This document shows positions 1-6,356 of a DNA stretch of 12,941 bases, one piece after another. This stretch comes from Novosphingobium sp. (lineage in GTDB: Bacteria > Pseudomonadota > Alphaproteobacteria > Sphingomonadales > Sphingomonadaceae), in contig JADYXV010000337.1 of NCBI GenBank assembly GCA_020853995.1, forward strand, positions 1 through 12,941, written 5' to 3'. Under the pieces are notes generated by a model. It had not been told where the DNA came from, did not search any database, and saw only the letters and a list, made by a program, of their open reading frames with translations. The translations under genes were made by a program, and so were the position numbers. Within the stretch, counting starts at the first letter, position 1. Each line of letters opens with the position of its first letter.

Positions 1-1043
1 AGGCCGAATACGGGTGGAGCCGTGCTGCGGTTTCGGGCGCGGCCACGTTCCAGCAATTCGGGATATTCGCGTCGGCGCCACTGGTGGGCTGGCTGGCCGA
101 TCGCATCGGCGCGCGACCGATTGCCGTCGCCAGCTTTGTCCTGACGCCGCTTGCTCTGCTGGCCTTGTCACGCACCGGCAGTTCGGTGGCGGCGTGGGAC
201 GCGCTGTGGTTGCTGGTGGCGCTGGCGGGCGCGGGCACGACGCCTGCCATCTGGGCGCGGATCGTATCGTTGAAGTTTGACAAGGCGCGAGGGCTGGCGC
301 TGGGCCTGATGCTGATGGGCACAGGCGCTGCGGCGATGCTTGCGCCTGCGCTGCTGGGGCCGGTGTTTGCGCAAAGCGGATGGCGCAGCGCGGTGCTGGT
401 CATGGCGGCAGTGACGCTGGCGGTGGGCCTGCCTGCCAGCCTGATAATCGGCACGTCTGACCGGCCTGCCCGTGGTGATAAACCCAAAGGCCGGTTCGAG
501 GCCAACCGGCAAACGTTGATGCTGTTGCTGATCGCCTTTCTGCTCGGCCTGATCGTGGCCGGCTTGATCGTGCATCTGGTGCCGATGCTGGTAGATCGCG
601 GCATGGCAGCGGCAGATGCGGCACAAGTGGCAGCGGGCGTCGGCGCGGCGGTGCTGGTGGCACGGCTGGTCGTCGGCTACTTGTTCGACCGCTTCCACGC
701 GCCCTATGTGGCGGCGCTGTTCCTGCTCTCGCCGGTCGTTGCCGCGCTGCTTTTGTGGGGCGGCGGGCCGGTGGTGCCAGCCGCACTTATGCTGGGACTT
801 GCCGCCGGGGCGGAGGTCGACATGCTCGCCTATTTCACCGGCCGCTATGCCGCGATTGCCAATTACGGCGCGACCTATGGCGGCGTGCTGGGCGTGTTCT
901 GCCTTGGCGCAGGGCTTGGGCCAATGCTGTTCGGCAAAGCGTATGATGCGCTGGGCGGCTATGACGCGGCGCTCCTGTCCTCGGCAGCGGTGCTGGCGGT
1001 GGTCGTCGTGCTGATCGCCACGCTGGGGGCGTACCGCGAGTAG
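1..1043 (+). CDS. MFS transporter, monocarboxylate/oxalate:formate antiporter-like (5' end missing)
   Basis: The reading frame is open from base 3 and carries 346 residues to TAG at 1041-1043, so the true start lies upstream; the in-frame GTG at 84 is internal. The product is an inner-membrane major facilitator permease. The first visible residues (EYGWSRAAVSGA) and the loop GWLADRIGARP (the MFS 'motif A' between helices 2 and 3) are typical of the MCT/OFA group. The segment FDKARGLALG before a Gly/Ala-rich helix is also typical of that group. A hydrophilic central loop (about GTSDRPARGDKPKGRFEANRQ) separates the two helix bundles. Such proteins usually move mono- or dicarboxylates, but no residue here fixes the substrate. 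It converges on the FAD-oxidase gene across a hairpin-bearing gap. Family is confident; substrate is unknown. Confidence 0.88.
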   Translation, partial: AEYGWSRAAVSGAATFQQFGIFASAPLVGWLADRIGARPIAVASFVLTPLALLALSRTGSSVAAWDALWLLVALAGAGTTPAIWARIVSLKFDKARGLALGLMLMGTGAAAMLAPALLGPVFAQSGWRSAVLVMAAVTLAVGLPASLIIGTSDRPARGDKPKGRFEANRQTLMLLLIAFLLGLIVAGLIVHLVPMLVDRGMAAADAAQVAAGVGAAVLVARLVVGYLFDRFHAPYVAALFLLSPVVAALLLWGGGPVVPAALMLGLAAGAEVDMLAYFTGRYAAIANYGATYGGVLGVFCLGAGLGPMLFGKAYDALGGYDAALLSSAAVLAVVVVLIATLGAYRE

Positions 1044-1053
1044 GCGAACAAAG

Positions 1054-1077
1054 CCCTCGCCCCTTCAGGGGAGAGGG
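1054..1077. repeat. Palindromic intergenic repeat, copy 1 (possible terminator hairpin)
   Basis: Bases 1054-1077 fold into a 10-bp stem with one G-A mismatch and a TTCA loop (CCCTCgCCCC / GGGGaGAGGG). It begins 10 bases after the stop of the MFS gene. There is no T-tract behind it, so it is not a textbook Rho-independent terminator. It could act as a 3' stabilising hairpin or a bidirectional stop between the two convergent genes. It shares the 16-mer CCCCTTCAGGGGAGAG (1060-1075) with an inverted copy about 75 bases downstream. Confidence 0.6.
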
Positions 1078-1147
1078 TTGGGAGAGGGGGCGTACGCCGC
1101 GCACCCCTCTCAATTCCGGCTAAGCAGCAAGCTGCCAAGCCTCCATA

Positions 1148-1169
1148 TCTCTCCCCTGAAGGGGAGAGA
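1148..1169. repeat. Palindromic intergenic repeat, copy 2 (inverted)
   Basis: This is a perfect 9-bp stem with a TGAA loop (TCTCTCCCC / GGGGAGAGA). Bases 1149-1164 are the exact reverse complement of 1060-1075 in copy 1. It lies 27 bases past the stop of the leftward FAD-oxidase gene, on the downstream side of that gene. Each convergent transcript therefore ends next to one hairpin. The pair could instead be a dispersed intergenic repeat family, which one window cannot show. Confidence 0.6.
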
Positions 1170-1196
1170 GCAGGGGCAAACGCGGCTTTCTCCCCG

Positions 1197-2747
1197 TCAA
1201 AGCCCCAAGGCGCCGGGGTTCATCAGGCCTGCCGGATCAAGCTCGCGCTTTACCGCGCCGAGCAAGCCTTTCGCAGCAGAGGATAGCCGCGACTGGTATG
1301 GATAAGCGCGGCCGATCTGGAAGTGGCCTGCGCCGTGGTCCTGCATCAGCGTCACGATGGCCTGCTTCACGTCATCGGCATAGGCGCGGGCTTGCGCGTT
1401 GGCGGGGAAGTCCTTGAGGCCCGCGATATATTCATCGCCCAATGTGGTGAGGTGATAGGGCGTGCGCGCATCAGGCCAATAGAGCGCGATTTCATACAGA
1501 AAACCCGCAGCGCCGACGGGGGAGAACATTGTGCCAGTCCACAGGCCAAGCCGGTCCATATCGGCCTTGCGCGCGGCGAGCAGGGCCTTGAATGCAGTGT
1601 CGAAAGCCACCGCTTTATCGTGGGCAAACACGCCGTGGATGGGCACCCACCGTTCAGCGCCGGGGCCAAGGATGTTGAACAGTGGCGCAAAGGGGACGGA
1701 CCGCACGAAGGTGGGCCCTGAATTGGCGATTTCGCGGCCATGTGCGCCAACGATCCGGCGCAATTGCTTCTCCTTGTGCGCGGCGTCCTGACCGTCGAAG
1801 CCTTCGACGATGAAGTGGCACATATAGGCGCCTGCGCGCATCGGGTCTTCGCCGGCAAGGCCCATCCTGACCAGCGTGGCGAGGCCTTTGAGCTTGTCGG
1901 GCGCTTTTTGCATCACTTGCAGCGCGATTTTCAGCCGCGCGCCTGCGCCTTCCTGCCGCGCGATCTGGCCTTGGGACAGGGCAAGGTCGATGCCGAAATG
2001 GCTGTCGTCCAGCCGCGCCAGCTGTGCCTTGCGCACACCGGCGTGGTAATCGGCAAAGCTGTCAAACGCGAAGGACACCGCCTCGGCATGGTGCAGGACC
2101 GGCAACAGCGGCAGGCGGATACGCGCCTTGATCCCGAACGCGCCGCAATCGCCGGTGAACAGCCCGGTCATGTCCGGCCCGTAAAAGCGCATGCCATCGC
2201 ATGCGTTGGTGGTCAGCACTTCGCCATTGGCCAGCACCACATCGAAGCCGATGACCGACTGTGCGGAAATGCCGTGCGCGGTGCCGCCGTGGCTCAAGGT
2301 ATTCTGGCTCATCGATCCGCCGACAGTGGCGGCGATGCCGGAAAAAGGCCCCCAGAACGGGGTGCGCAAGCCCCTGGCGTCCAGCGCGGCTTTCAGGTTG
2401 GCCCAGGTGACGCCCGCGCCCACGGTGACCACGGCGTTGTTTTCATCAATCGCGATGTCATCCAGCGCGCCGGTATCGATCAGCACGTGCCCGCCTTCTG
2501 GCCGGATATAGCCATCGGTATAGGACGCGCCGCCACCGCGCGGGATCATCGCCACATTGGCCGCCGCGCACAGCTTCACGGCTTGTGTCAGCTCAACAAC
2601 GCTTGCAGGGCGGATCACGGCGAGCGGCAGGCCCCCGGTGCGATAGACATCGTTGGCAAAGTAGGCGAGCGTCTGTGCCTCGACCGTGACAGCGTCCGCC
2701 CACACGGCCTGCGCCAAAGTATCAAGGAAAGTGGCACTGGCCGTCAT
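1197..2747 (-). CDS. FAD-binding PCMH-type oxidase (VAO/4-cresol dehydrogenase-like)
   Basis: A 516-residue flavoprotein oxidoreductase of the FAD-linked oxidase (COG0277, VAO/PCMH) superfamily. The N-terminal FAD domain is clear: IRPASVVELTQAV (about 45-57), the pyrophosphate-binding loop IPRGGGASYTDGY (68-80), VTVGAGVTWANLKAAL (107-122) and the Gly-rich GIAATVGGSMSQNTLSHGG (137-155). A substrate/cap domain follows, and the C-terminus YPYQSRLSS...LDPAGLMNPGALGL is the usual FAD-contacting tail of this family. The residue that carries 8-alpha-histidyl FAD in BBE-type enzymes (RGGGH) is Ala74 here, so that linkage is absent. I chose ATG at 2745-2747 (MTASATFLD) because the family homology starts there. 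The frame continues 102 residues upstream into low-complexity sequence across the divergent promoter region, which I reject as coding. Substrates in the family include alkylphenols, aromatic alcohols and hydroxyacids; none can be assigned here. Confidence 0.86.
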   Translation of the reverse strand: MTASATFLDTLAQAVWADAVTVEAQTLAYFANDVYRTGGLPLAVIRPASVVELTQAVKLCAAANVAMIPRGGGASYTDGYIRPEGGHVLIDTGALDDIAIDENNAVVTVGAGVTWANLKAALDARGLRTPFWGPFSGIAATVGGSMSQNTLSHGGTAHGISAQSVIGFDVVLANGEVLTTNACDGMRFYGPDMTGLFTGDCGAFGIKARIRLPLLPVLHHAEAVSFAFDSFADYHAGVRKAQLARLDDSHFGIDLALSQGQIARQEGAGARLKIALQVMQKAPDKLKGLATLVRMGLAGEDPMRAGAYMCHFIVEGFDGQDAAHKEKQLRRIVGAHGREIANSGPTFVRSVPFAPLFNILGPGAERWVPIHGVFAHDKAVAFDTAFKALLAARKADMDRLGLWTGTMFSPVGAAGFLYEIALYWPDARTPYHLTTLGDEYIAGLKDFPANAQARAYADDVKQAIVTLMQDHGAGHFQIGRAYPYQSRLSSAAKGLLGAVKRELDPAGLMNPGALGL

Positions 2748-2944
2748 CGCTAAATCGCCCCGAAAAATCCTGTCGCGGCGTTTTGCCACGGGTGTGCCTG
2801 TGCAGATACTGCCGCTATGGTCTATCCGGTCTGCGATTAACGGGCCAGACTTTGGCTGTCCGCCTTGCGGATAGTGCAGGTGTAAAGGTGGCGGGCATTG
2901 GCCTGAAGTGTGAGCTTTGCCCGAATATTCAAAGGATGCCGCCG
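2748..2944. promoter_or_regulatory. Divergent promoter region between FAD oxidase and DUF1838 gene
   Basis: These 197 bases separate the start codons of two divergent genes and must hold promoters for both. They contain the 19-bp dyad at 2856-2874 and a weaker related sequence at 2822-2840. No convincing -35/-10 pair could be picked by eye on either strand. The ribosome-binding site of the rightward gene is clear (AAAGGA at 2929-2934); the leftward one is weaker (CGGGGCGAT just before the ATG). Confidence 0.6.
2856..2874. promoter_or_regulatory. Candidate operator, site 1 (19-bp dyad)
   Basis: The + strand reads CTGTCCG-CCTTG-CGGATAG, an imperfect 7-5-7 palindrome with one non-symmetric base per arm. 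Both arms recur exactly, on the opposite strand, at 3830-3848, while the 5-base spacer matches at only 2 of 5 positions. Seen towards the FAD-oxidase gene it reads CTATCCG-N5-CGGACAG and ends 108 bases before that start codon. It lies 70 bases before the DUF1838 start. Conserved arms with a free spacer are the pattern of a dimeric repressor or activator site. The protein is unknown and no regulator gene is in the window. Confidence 0.5.
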
Positions 2945-3799
2945 ATGACGATAGACCGCAGGACTGCTTTGGCCGGAATCGGATTGGGCGCGGGCCTTCT
3001 GGCGGCTCCGGCAGCGGGCGCGCGCCGAGGGACAAGCGTTCCCTTGGATCCACAAAGCGCGGCAGGGCGGCTGCGCACGTTTATCATGATGCGCGGCGCA
3101 CTGGACGAAGGGCTGATCACCAGCTGGGTTTCTGCACGCTATTATGGCGTGGTAGAAGACCGGATGGACCCGTTGTTCGCGGTCGTTTCGGCCGTGTTTT
3201 CACGCTACCGGCCAGTTGCCGACGGGTTCGAGGCGGTGAATTTCGAACTGGCGTGGTTTACTGATCCGGTGACGGGCAAGGCGATGGAAACCTTCCGCAA
3301 TCCCTATACCAATCAGGATTGCAAGGTTCCTGCAGGCGGGTTGCCGCCGTCGAAATTCCGTTTCGGCAAAGACTTGTCGTTCCACCTCGGGCGCGATGTG
3401 CCGGGGTTGCAGATGGAGCATGACGTGCTTCCGGCCGAGGTGCGCGGCGATGACGTTTGGATAACCGAACGCTCGCGCACTGCAATGACCTTTCCTGGCG
3501 CGGCGCGGCCCTTCCGCTATTCCGAAAGCAATACGTTCCACGCAAAGAAGAGCGATCTGGAACGGCGCGGCGCCACCCGCGTGACCAGCGAGGTCAGCTA
3601 TACCAACGTGTGTTCGTGGCGTCCGTGGTTGGGGATGGGGGATCATCCCGGCCATCTGACCGCAACCGGCATAGGGCGGCAGAACGCAACGATGGATTCG
3701 CTGCCCCCGGCATGGCTTGAGGCGACGGCGGCCAAACGCCCCGAAGTGCTGAAAGACCCCGCCGCCATTCTTGCGCCGGTGTGGGATGCGCGCACCTAG
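2945..3799 (+). CDS. DUF1838 family protein with Tat-type signal
   Basis: A 284-residue protein that I recognise as the DUF1838 family (function unknown). Family-like stretches are RLRTFIMMRGALDEG (42-56), WVSARYYGVVEDRMDPLF (61-78), FSRYRPVADGFEAVNFELAWFTD (85-107), ETFRNPYT (115-122), DVWITERS (170-177) and VCSWRPWLGMGDHPGHL (222-238). The N-terminus, DRRTALAGIGLGAGLLAAPAAGA, has a twin-arginine motif, a hydrophobic core and an A-x-A cleavage site near 23-26, so Tat export to the periplasm is likely. I chose ATG at 2945 because AAAGGA (2929-2934) is 10 bases upstream; ATG at 2936 sits too close to it. The frame is open back to 2783, but that part is the promoter region. It is divergent from the FAD oxidase, which suggests co-regulation. 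No catalytic residues are known to me. Confidence 0.82.
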   Translation: MTIDRRTALAGIGLGAGLLAAPAAGARRGTSVPLDPQSAAGRLRTFIMMRGALDEGLITSWVSARYYGVVEDRMDPLFAVVSAVFSRYRPVADGFEAVNFELAWFTDPVTGKAMETFRNPYTNQDCKVPAGGLPPSKFRFGKDLSFHLGRDVPGLQMEHDVLPAEVRGDDVWITERSRTAMTFPGAARPFRYSESNTFHAKKSDLERRGATRVTSEVSYTNVCSWRPWLGMGDHPGHLTATGIGRQNATMDSLPPAWLEATAAKRPEVLKDPAAILAPVWDART

Positions 3800-3829
3800 T
3801 CATCTGGCTCTAACCCGGCGCATCAAGGG

Positions 3830-3848
3830 CTATCCGCCAATCGGACAG
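3830..3848. promoter_or_regulatory. Candidate operator, site 2 (19-bp dyad)
   Basis: The + strand reads CTATCCG-CCAAT-CGGACAG. It matches site 1 (read on the - strand) at 16 of 19 bases, and all three differences fall in the central spacer. It starts 31 bases after the DUF1838 stop and ends 98 bases before the GPH transporter start, in the same orientation relative to that gene as site 1 has to the FAD oxidase. As RNA it would form a 7-base stem with an A-C mismatch. The opposite orientation in the two rightward transcripts argues for a DNA site rather than an RNA hairpin. Confidence 0.5.
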
Positions 3849-3896
3849 TTTGCGTAAGGTGTGGTGGCGGGCGCTGCGCCAAGGCATTGTTGCAGC

Positions 3897-3911
3897 GTCA
3901 GGAATGCTGAC
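3897..3911. promoter_or_regulatory. Small dyad upstream of the GPH transporter gene
   Basis: GTCAG-GAATG-CTGAC is a perfect 5-bp inverted repeat ending 35 bases before the transporter start codon. It could be a second protein-binding site or a leader hairpin. With only 5-bp arms, chance is a real alternative. The rest of the 147-base gap 3800-3946 shows no convincing terminator or promoter by eye. Confidence 0.25.
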
Positions 3912-3946
3912 CAGACAGCGTTCTTGCGCGAAGGATTCCCGAAACT

Positions 3947-5329
3947 ATGGCGGCAGAAACAGGTTTGGCGGAACATACAGACGTGACCAGCCGCTTGCCC
4001 ACCTCGCTGAAGGCGGGGTTCGGCCTGGGGCAAGTGGCCAGCCAGTTGTTCCGCGATGCGCCGTCGCTGTTGCTGCTGTTCTACCTTACCAATGTAATGG
4101 GCATTGCGCCCGCGATTGCGGGCATGGCCATTTTTGTGCCCAAAGTGTTCTTCGGCGCGGTGTTCGATTTGTGGATCGGCATTGCATCTGACCGGATCGC
4201 CTTCCGCTTTCCGCGCCGCCGCTGGCTGTTGATTGGCGGGCTGTGTGCGCCGTTCGCCATGCTTGGGCCGTTTGCCGTGCCCGAGGCTTCCACCGCATTT
4301 CAGGTGGCGTGGGTCTTCGTCACGTTCAGCGCCTATATGGCGGTCTATTCGATGTTCTCGGTGCCCTATCTGGCGCAGTTTTCCGAAATGTCGGCCGATC
4401 CGGTAGAGCGGACCGAGCTGATGGGTTGGAAGCACGGCTTTACCGGCCTTGGCGTGCTGGTGTCATCCGCATTTGCGCCGATGCTGGTCAACCGGCTGGG
4501 CATGGACCGGCAAGGGCACCTGACCACAATGGTCGTGCTGGGGCTGATCTGCCTTGGCTGTCTGGTGGTGGCCTGGCGCTTTGCCGCGCGCATTCCGGAC
4601 CGCGCAAACACCGGGCGCACATTGGGACTGCGCGATCTGCCGCGCGCCTTTGCCGACCGGCGCTTTGCCATTCTGTGTGCCTCTGCCGTGCTGATGACAG
4701 TGGGGGCAGGCATTTCCTACGCCAGCTTTCCGTTCTTTGTGAAATACGCAATGGCGCGGCCCGAACCGCTGCACGATATCGGCGTGATGTCGGCCATCAT
4801 GGCGGTGGCGGTCATGGCAGGTTCGCCCTTGTGGGTGATGGTTTCCAAACGCATCGGCAAAAAGCAGACTTATGTTCTCGCCGCGACGGGGCATGGACTG
4901 GTCACGCTGGCATGGGGCCTGATGGCCGATGTGCCGATGACCGTGGCCTATGTCATGGCGGCCATGATGGCGGCCTGCAATGCGGGGTGGGGCACGATTG
5001 TCTTGTCGCTGCTGTCAGATTGCATTGCTGAGGCGCGCGATGTGCATGGCGAAAACCGCGCCGGTTCCTATTCGGCCATCTGGTCGGTCATTGAAAAGGC
5101 AGGAATTGCGCTGGGCGGTACGCTGGTGGTGGGCGCGATCCTTTCAGGCTGGGGTTTTGATTCTGCTGCCGCGCGCGCAGGGGTCGCGCAAAGTGCAGGC
5201 GCAATTGCGGGCACGATTGTCGCCTATTCGGTGGTGCCGGGCCTGACCAAGCTGTTCGCCGCGCTGATGATCTGGCGGTTTGTGCATGAACGGCCACCTG
5301 CCGCCACAGGGGAGCCGGTCCGTGCCTGA
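3947..5329 (+). CDS. MFS transporter, GPH (glycoside-pentoside-hexuronide) / MelB-like
   Basis: A 460-residue inner-membrane permease with about 12 hydrophobic segments, the normal length for the GPH/MFS_2 group. The N-terminal pattern fits: FGLGQVASQLFRDAPSLLLLFYLTNVMG (25-52), then FFGAVFDLWIGIASDR (68-83) followed by RFPRRRWLLIGG (87-98), the family's D...G..SDR...GRRR signature. The central loop around 215-238 divides the halves. By eye, Asp74 matches MelB Asp59, while the MelB Asp55 position is Gly70, so cation coupling may differ. ATG at 3947 is the first Met of the domain, with AAGGA at 3931-3935, 11 bases upstream and slightly long. The stop TGA (5327-5329) overlaps the next gene. GPH carriers move sugars and glycosides, but sphingomonad members also accompany other catabolic loci, so the substrate is open. 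Confidence 0.86.
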   Translation: MAAETGLAEHTDVTSRLPTSLKAGFGLGQVASQLFRDAPSLLLLFYLTNVMGIAPAIAGMAIFVPKVFFGAVFDLWIGIASDRIAFRFPRRRWLLIGGLCAPFAMLGPFAVPEASTAFQVAWVFVTFSAYMAVYSMFSVPYLAQFSEMSADPVERTELMGWKHGFTGLGVLVSSAFAPMLVNRLGMDRQGHLTTMVVLGLICLGCLVVAWRFAARIPDRANTGRTLGLRDLPRAFADRRFAILCASAVLMTVGAGISYASFPFFVKYAMARPEPLHDIGVMSAIMAVAVMAGSPLWVMVSKRIGKKQTYVLAATGHGLVTLAWGLMADVPMTVAYVMAAMMAACNAGWGTIVLSLLSDCIAEARDVHGENRAGSYSAIWSVIEKAGIALGGTLVVGAILSGWGFDSAAARAGVAQSAGAIAGTIVAYSVVPGLTKLFAALMIWRFVHERPPAATGEPVRA

Positions 5330-6353
5330 GATGCCGCCGGTAGGCATCGCGCTGATCGGTAGTGGGCGCATTTCGGGCGCGCATCTGGCAGCGGCAATGG
5401 CCGTGCCCGATGCGGTGCGGATTGTCGCCACGGTCGATCCTGATCCCGCTGCGGCGCAACAGGCTGCGGCATCGTTTGGCGCATTGGCGCTTACCTCGCT
5501 GGATGAAGCCTTGGCTTTGCCAGACGTAGAGGCCGTTCTGATTTCCAGCCCCAATACGCTGCACGGCGAACAAGCGTTGGCAGCGCTGGCCGCCGGACGC
5601 CACGCGCTGGTGGAAAAGCCGCTGGCCGAAACCGGAGCGCAAGCGCGGATGCTTGCAAGCGAGGCAGCACGGCATGGCCTTGTGCTGGCAGCGGGCCATA
5701 CTTACCGCCACAATGCGGCCGTGGACACATTGATTGACCGGATGCCTGACTGGGGTCCGCTGCGCGCGGTTTCGGTATCATCGTGCGTGTTCTGGGACGG
5801 GCCTCAAGCGCCGTGGTGGGCCACGCGTTCGCCCGAAGAGGGGCTGATCCTGTCGCTGTTTGCGCCCCATTCGCTGGACTTTGTGCAACTGGTCATGGGC
5901 GCGGATGATCCGCTGCGGGTCCATGCCGAAGCCGCGCGCTGGCAGCCTGGTTGGGCAGGCGAGGATGAGGCGATGATCACGCTCGCCTATCCCGGACGGC
6001 GCATGGCCAGCGTCCACATCTCGTACAACCAGCGCAGCGTGTTTGATCGCAAGAGCCTGCACTTTGCACAGGGCGTGGCCGAGATCGTGGATGGCGAGGT
6101 GCTGAAATGGAATGGCGACGTATTGGTTTGTCCGCCCGAAGGTGTGCTGGTCAATCCGCGCCAGATGGGCGGACGCCGCATGGGTCATTTCTTTGAACAG
6201 CAATTGCGCGAATTTGCCGCGGCCGTGCGCGGGCTTCCGCACTGCTGCCCCACCGGCCATGATGCCGCGCGGCTGATTGAACTGATTGACCGGATAAAGG
6301 CATCCGCGCGCACCAACAGCGCCGATGCGATTGATCCGCCATTTGAAGGATAG
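5322..6353 (+). CDS. Gfo/Idh/MocA family oxidoreductase
   Basis: A 343-residue NAD(P)-dependent dehydrogenase family protein. A Rossmann N-terminus is clear: VGIALIGSGRISGAHLAAA (7-25, GxGxx loop), VATVDPDPAAA (35-45), VEAVLISSPNTLHGEQALAALAAGRHALVEKPLAE (69-103, with the EKP motif and Lys99) and AGHTYRHN (124-131). In the C-terminal domain the usual D-x3-H active-site segment reads GLILSLFAPHSLD (174-186): His183 is present but the usual Asp position appears to be Ser178, with one extra residue. I chose GTG at 5322 because AGGGGAG lies 7 bases upstream. It overlaps the transporter gene by 8 nt, implying translational coupling; ATG at 5331 is possible but poorly placed. Members act on sugars, inositols and other polyols or their derivatives; the co-transcribed permease may import the substrate. 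Confidence 0.87.
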   Translation: MPEMPPVGIALIGSGRISGAHLAAAMAVPDAVRIVATVDPDPAAAQQAAASFGALALTSLDEALALPDVEAVLISSPNTLHGEQALAALAAGRHALVEKPLAETGAQARMLASEAARHGLVLAAGHTYRHNAAVDTLIDRMPDWGPLRAVSVSSCVFWDGPQAPWWATRSPEEGLILSLFAPHSLDFVQLVMGADDPLRVHAEAARWQPGWAGEDEAMITLAYPGRRMASVHISYNQRSVFDRKSLHFAQGVAEIVDGEVLKWNGDVLVCPPEGVLVNPRQMGGRRMGHFFEQQLREFAAAVRGLPHCCPTGHDAARLIELIDRIKASARTNSADAIDPPFEG

Positions 6354-6356
6354 GCG

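Noticed and set aside
1740..2753. 337-codon open frame on the + strand opposite the FAD oxidase
   Set aside because: No recognisable domain and rich in Arg/His/Gly/Ala of the kind made by reading a GC-rich gene backwards; the opposite strand has a full, conserved flavoprotein.
2748..3053. 102-residue N-terminal extension of the FAD oxidase
   Set aside because: It would cover the divergent promoter and the start of the DUF1838 gene, has no family homology, and the ATG at 2747 matches the family start.
4243..5031. 262-codon frame inside the GPH transporter gene
   Set aside because: Out-of-frame reading of a clear membrane transporter; no hydrophobic or domain pattern.
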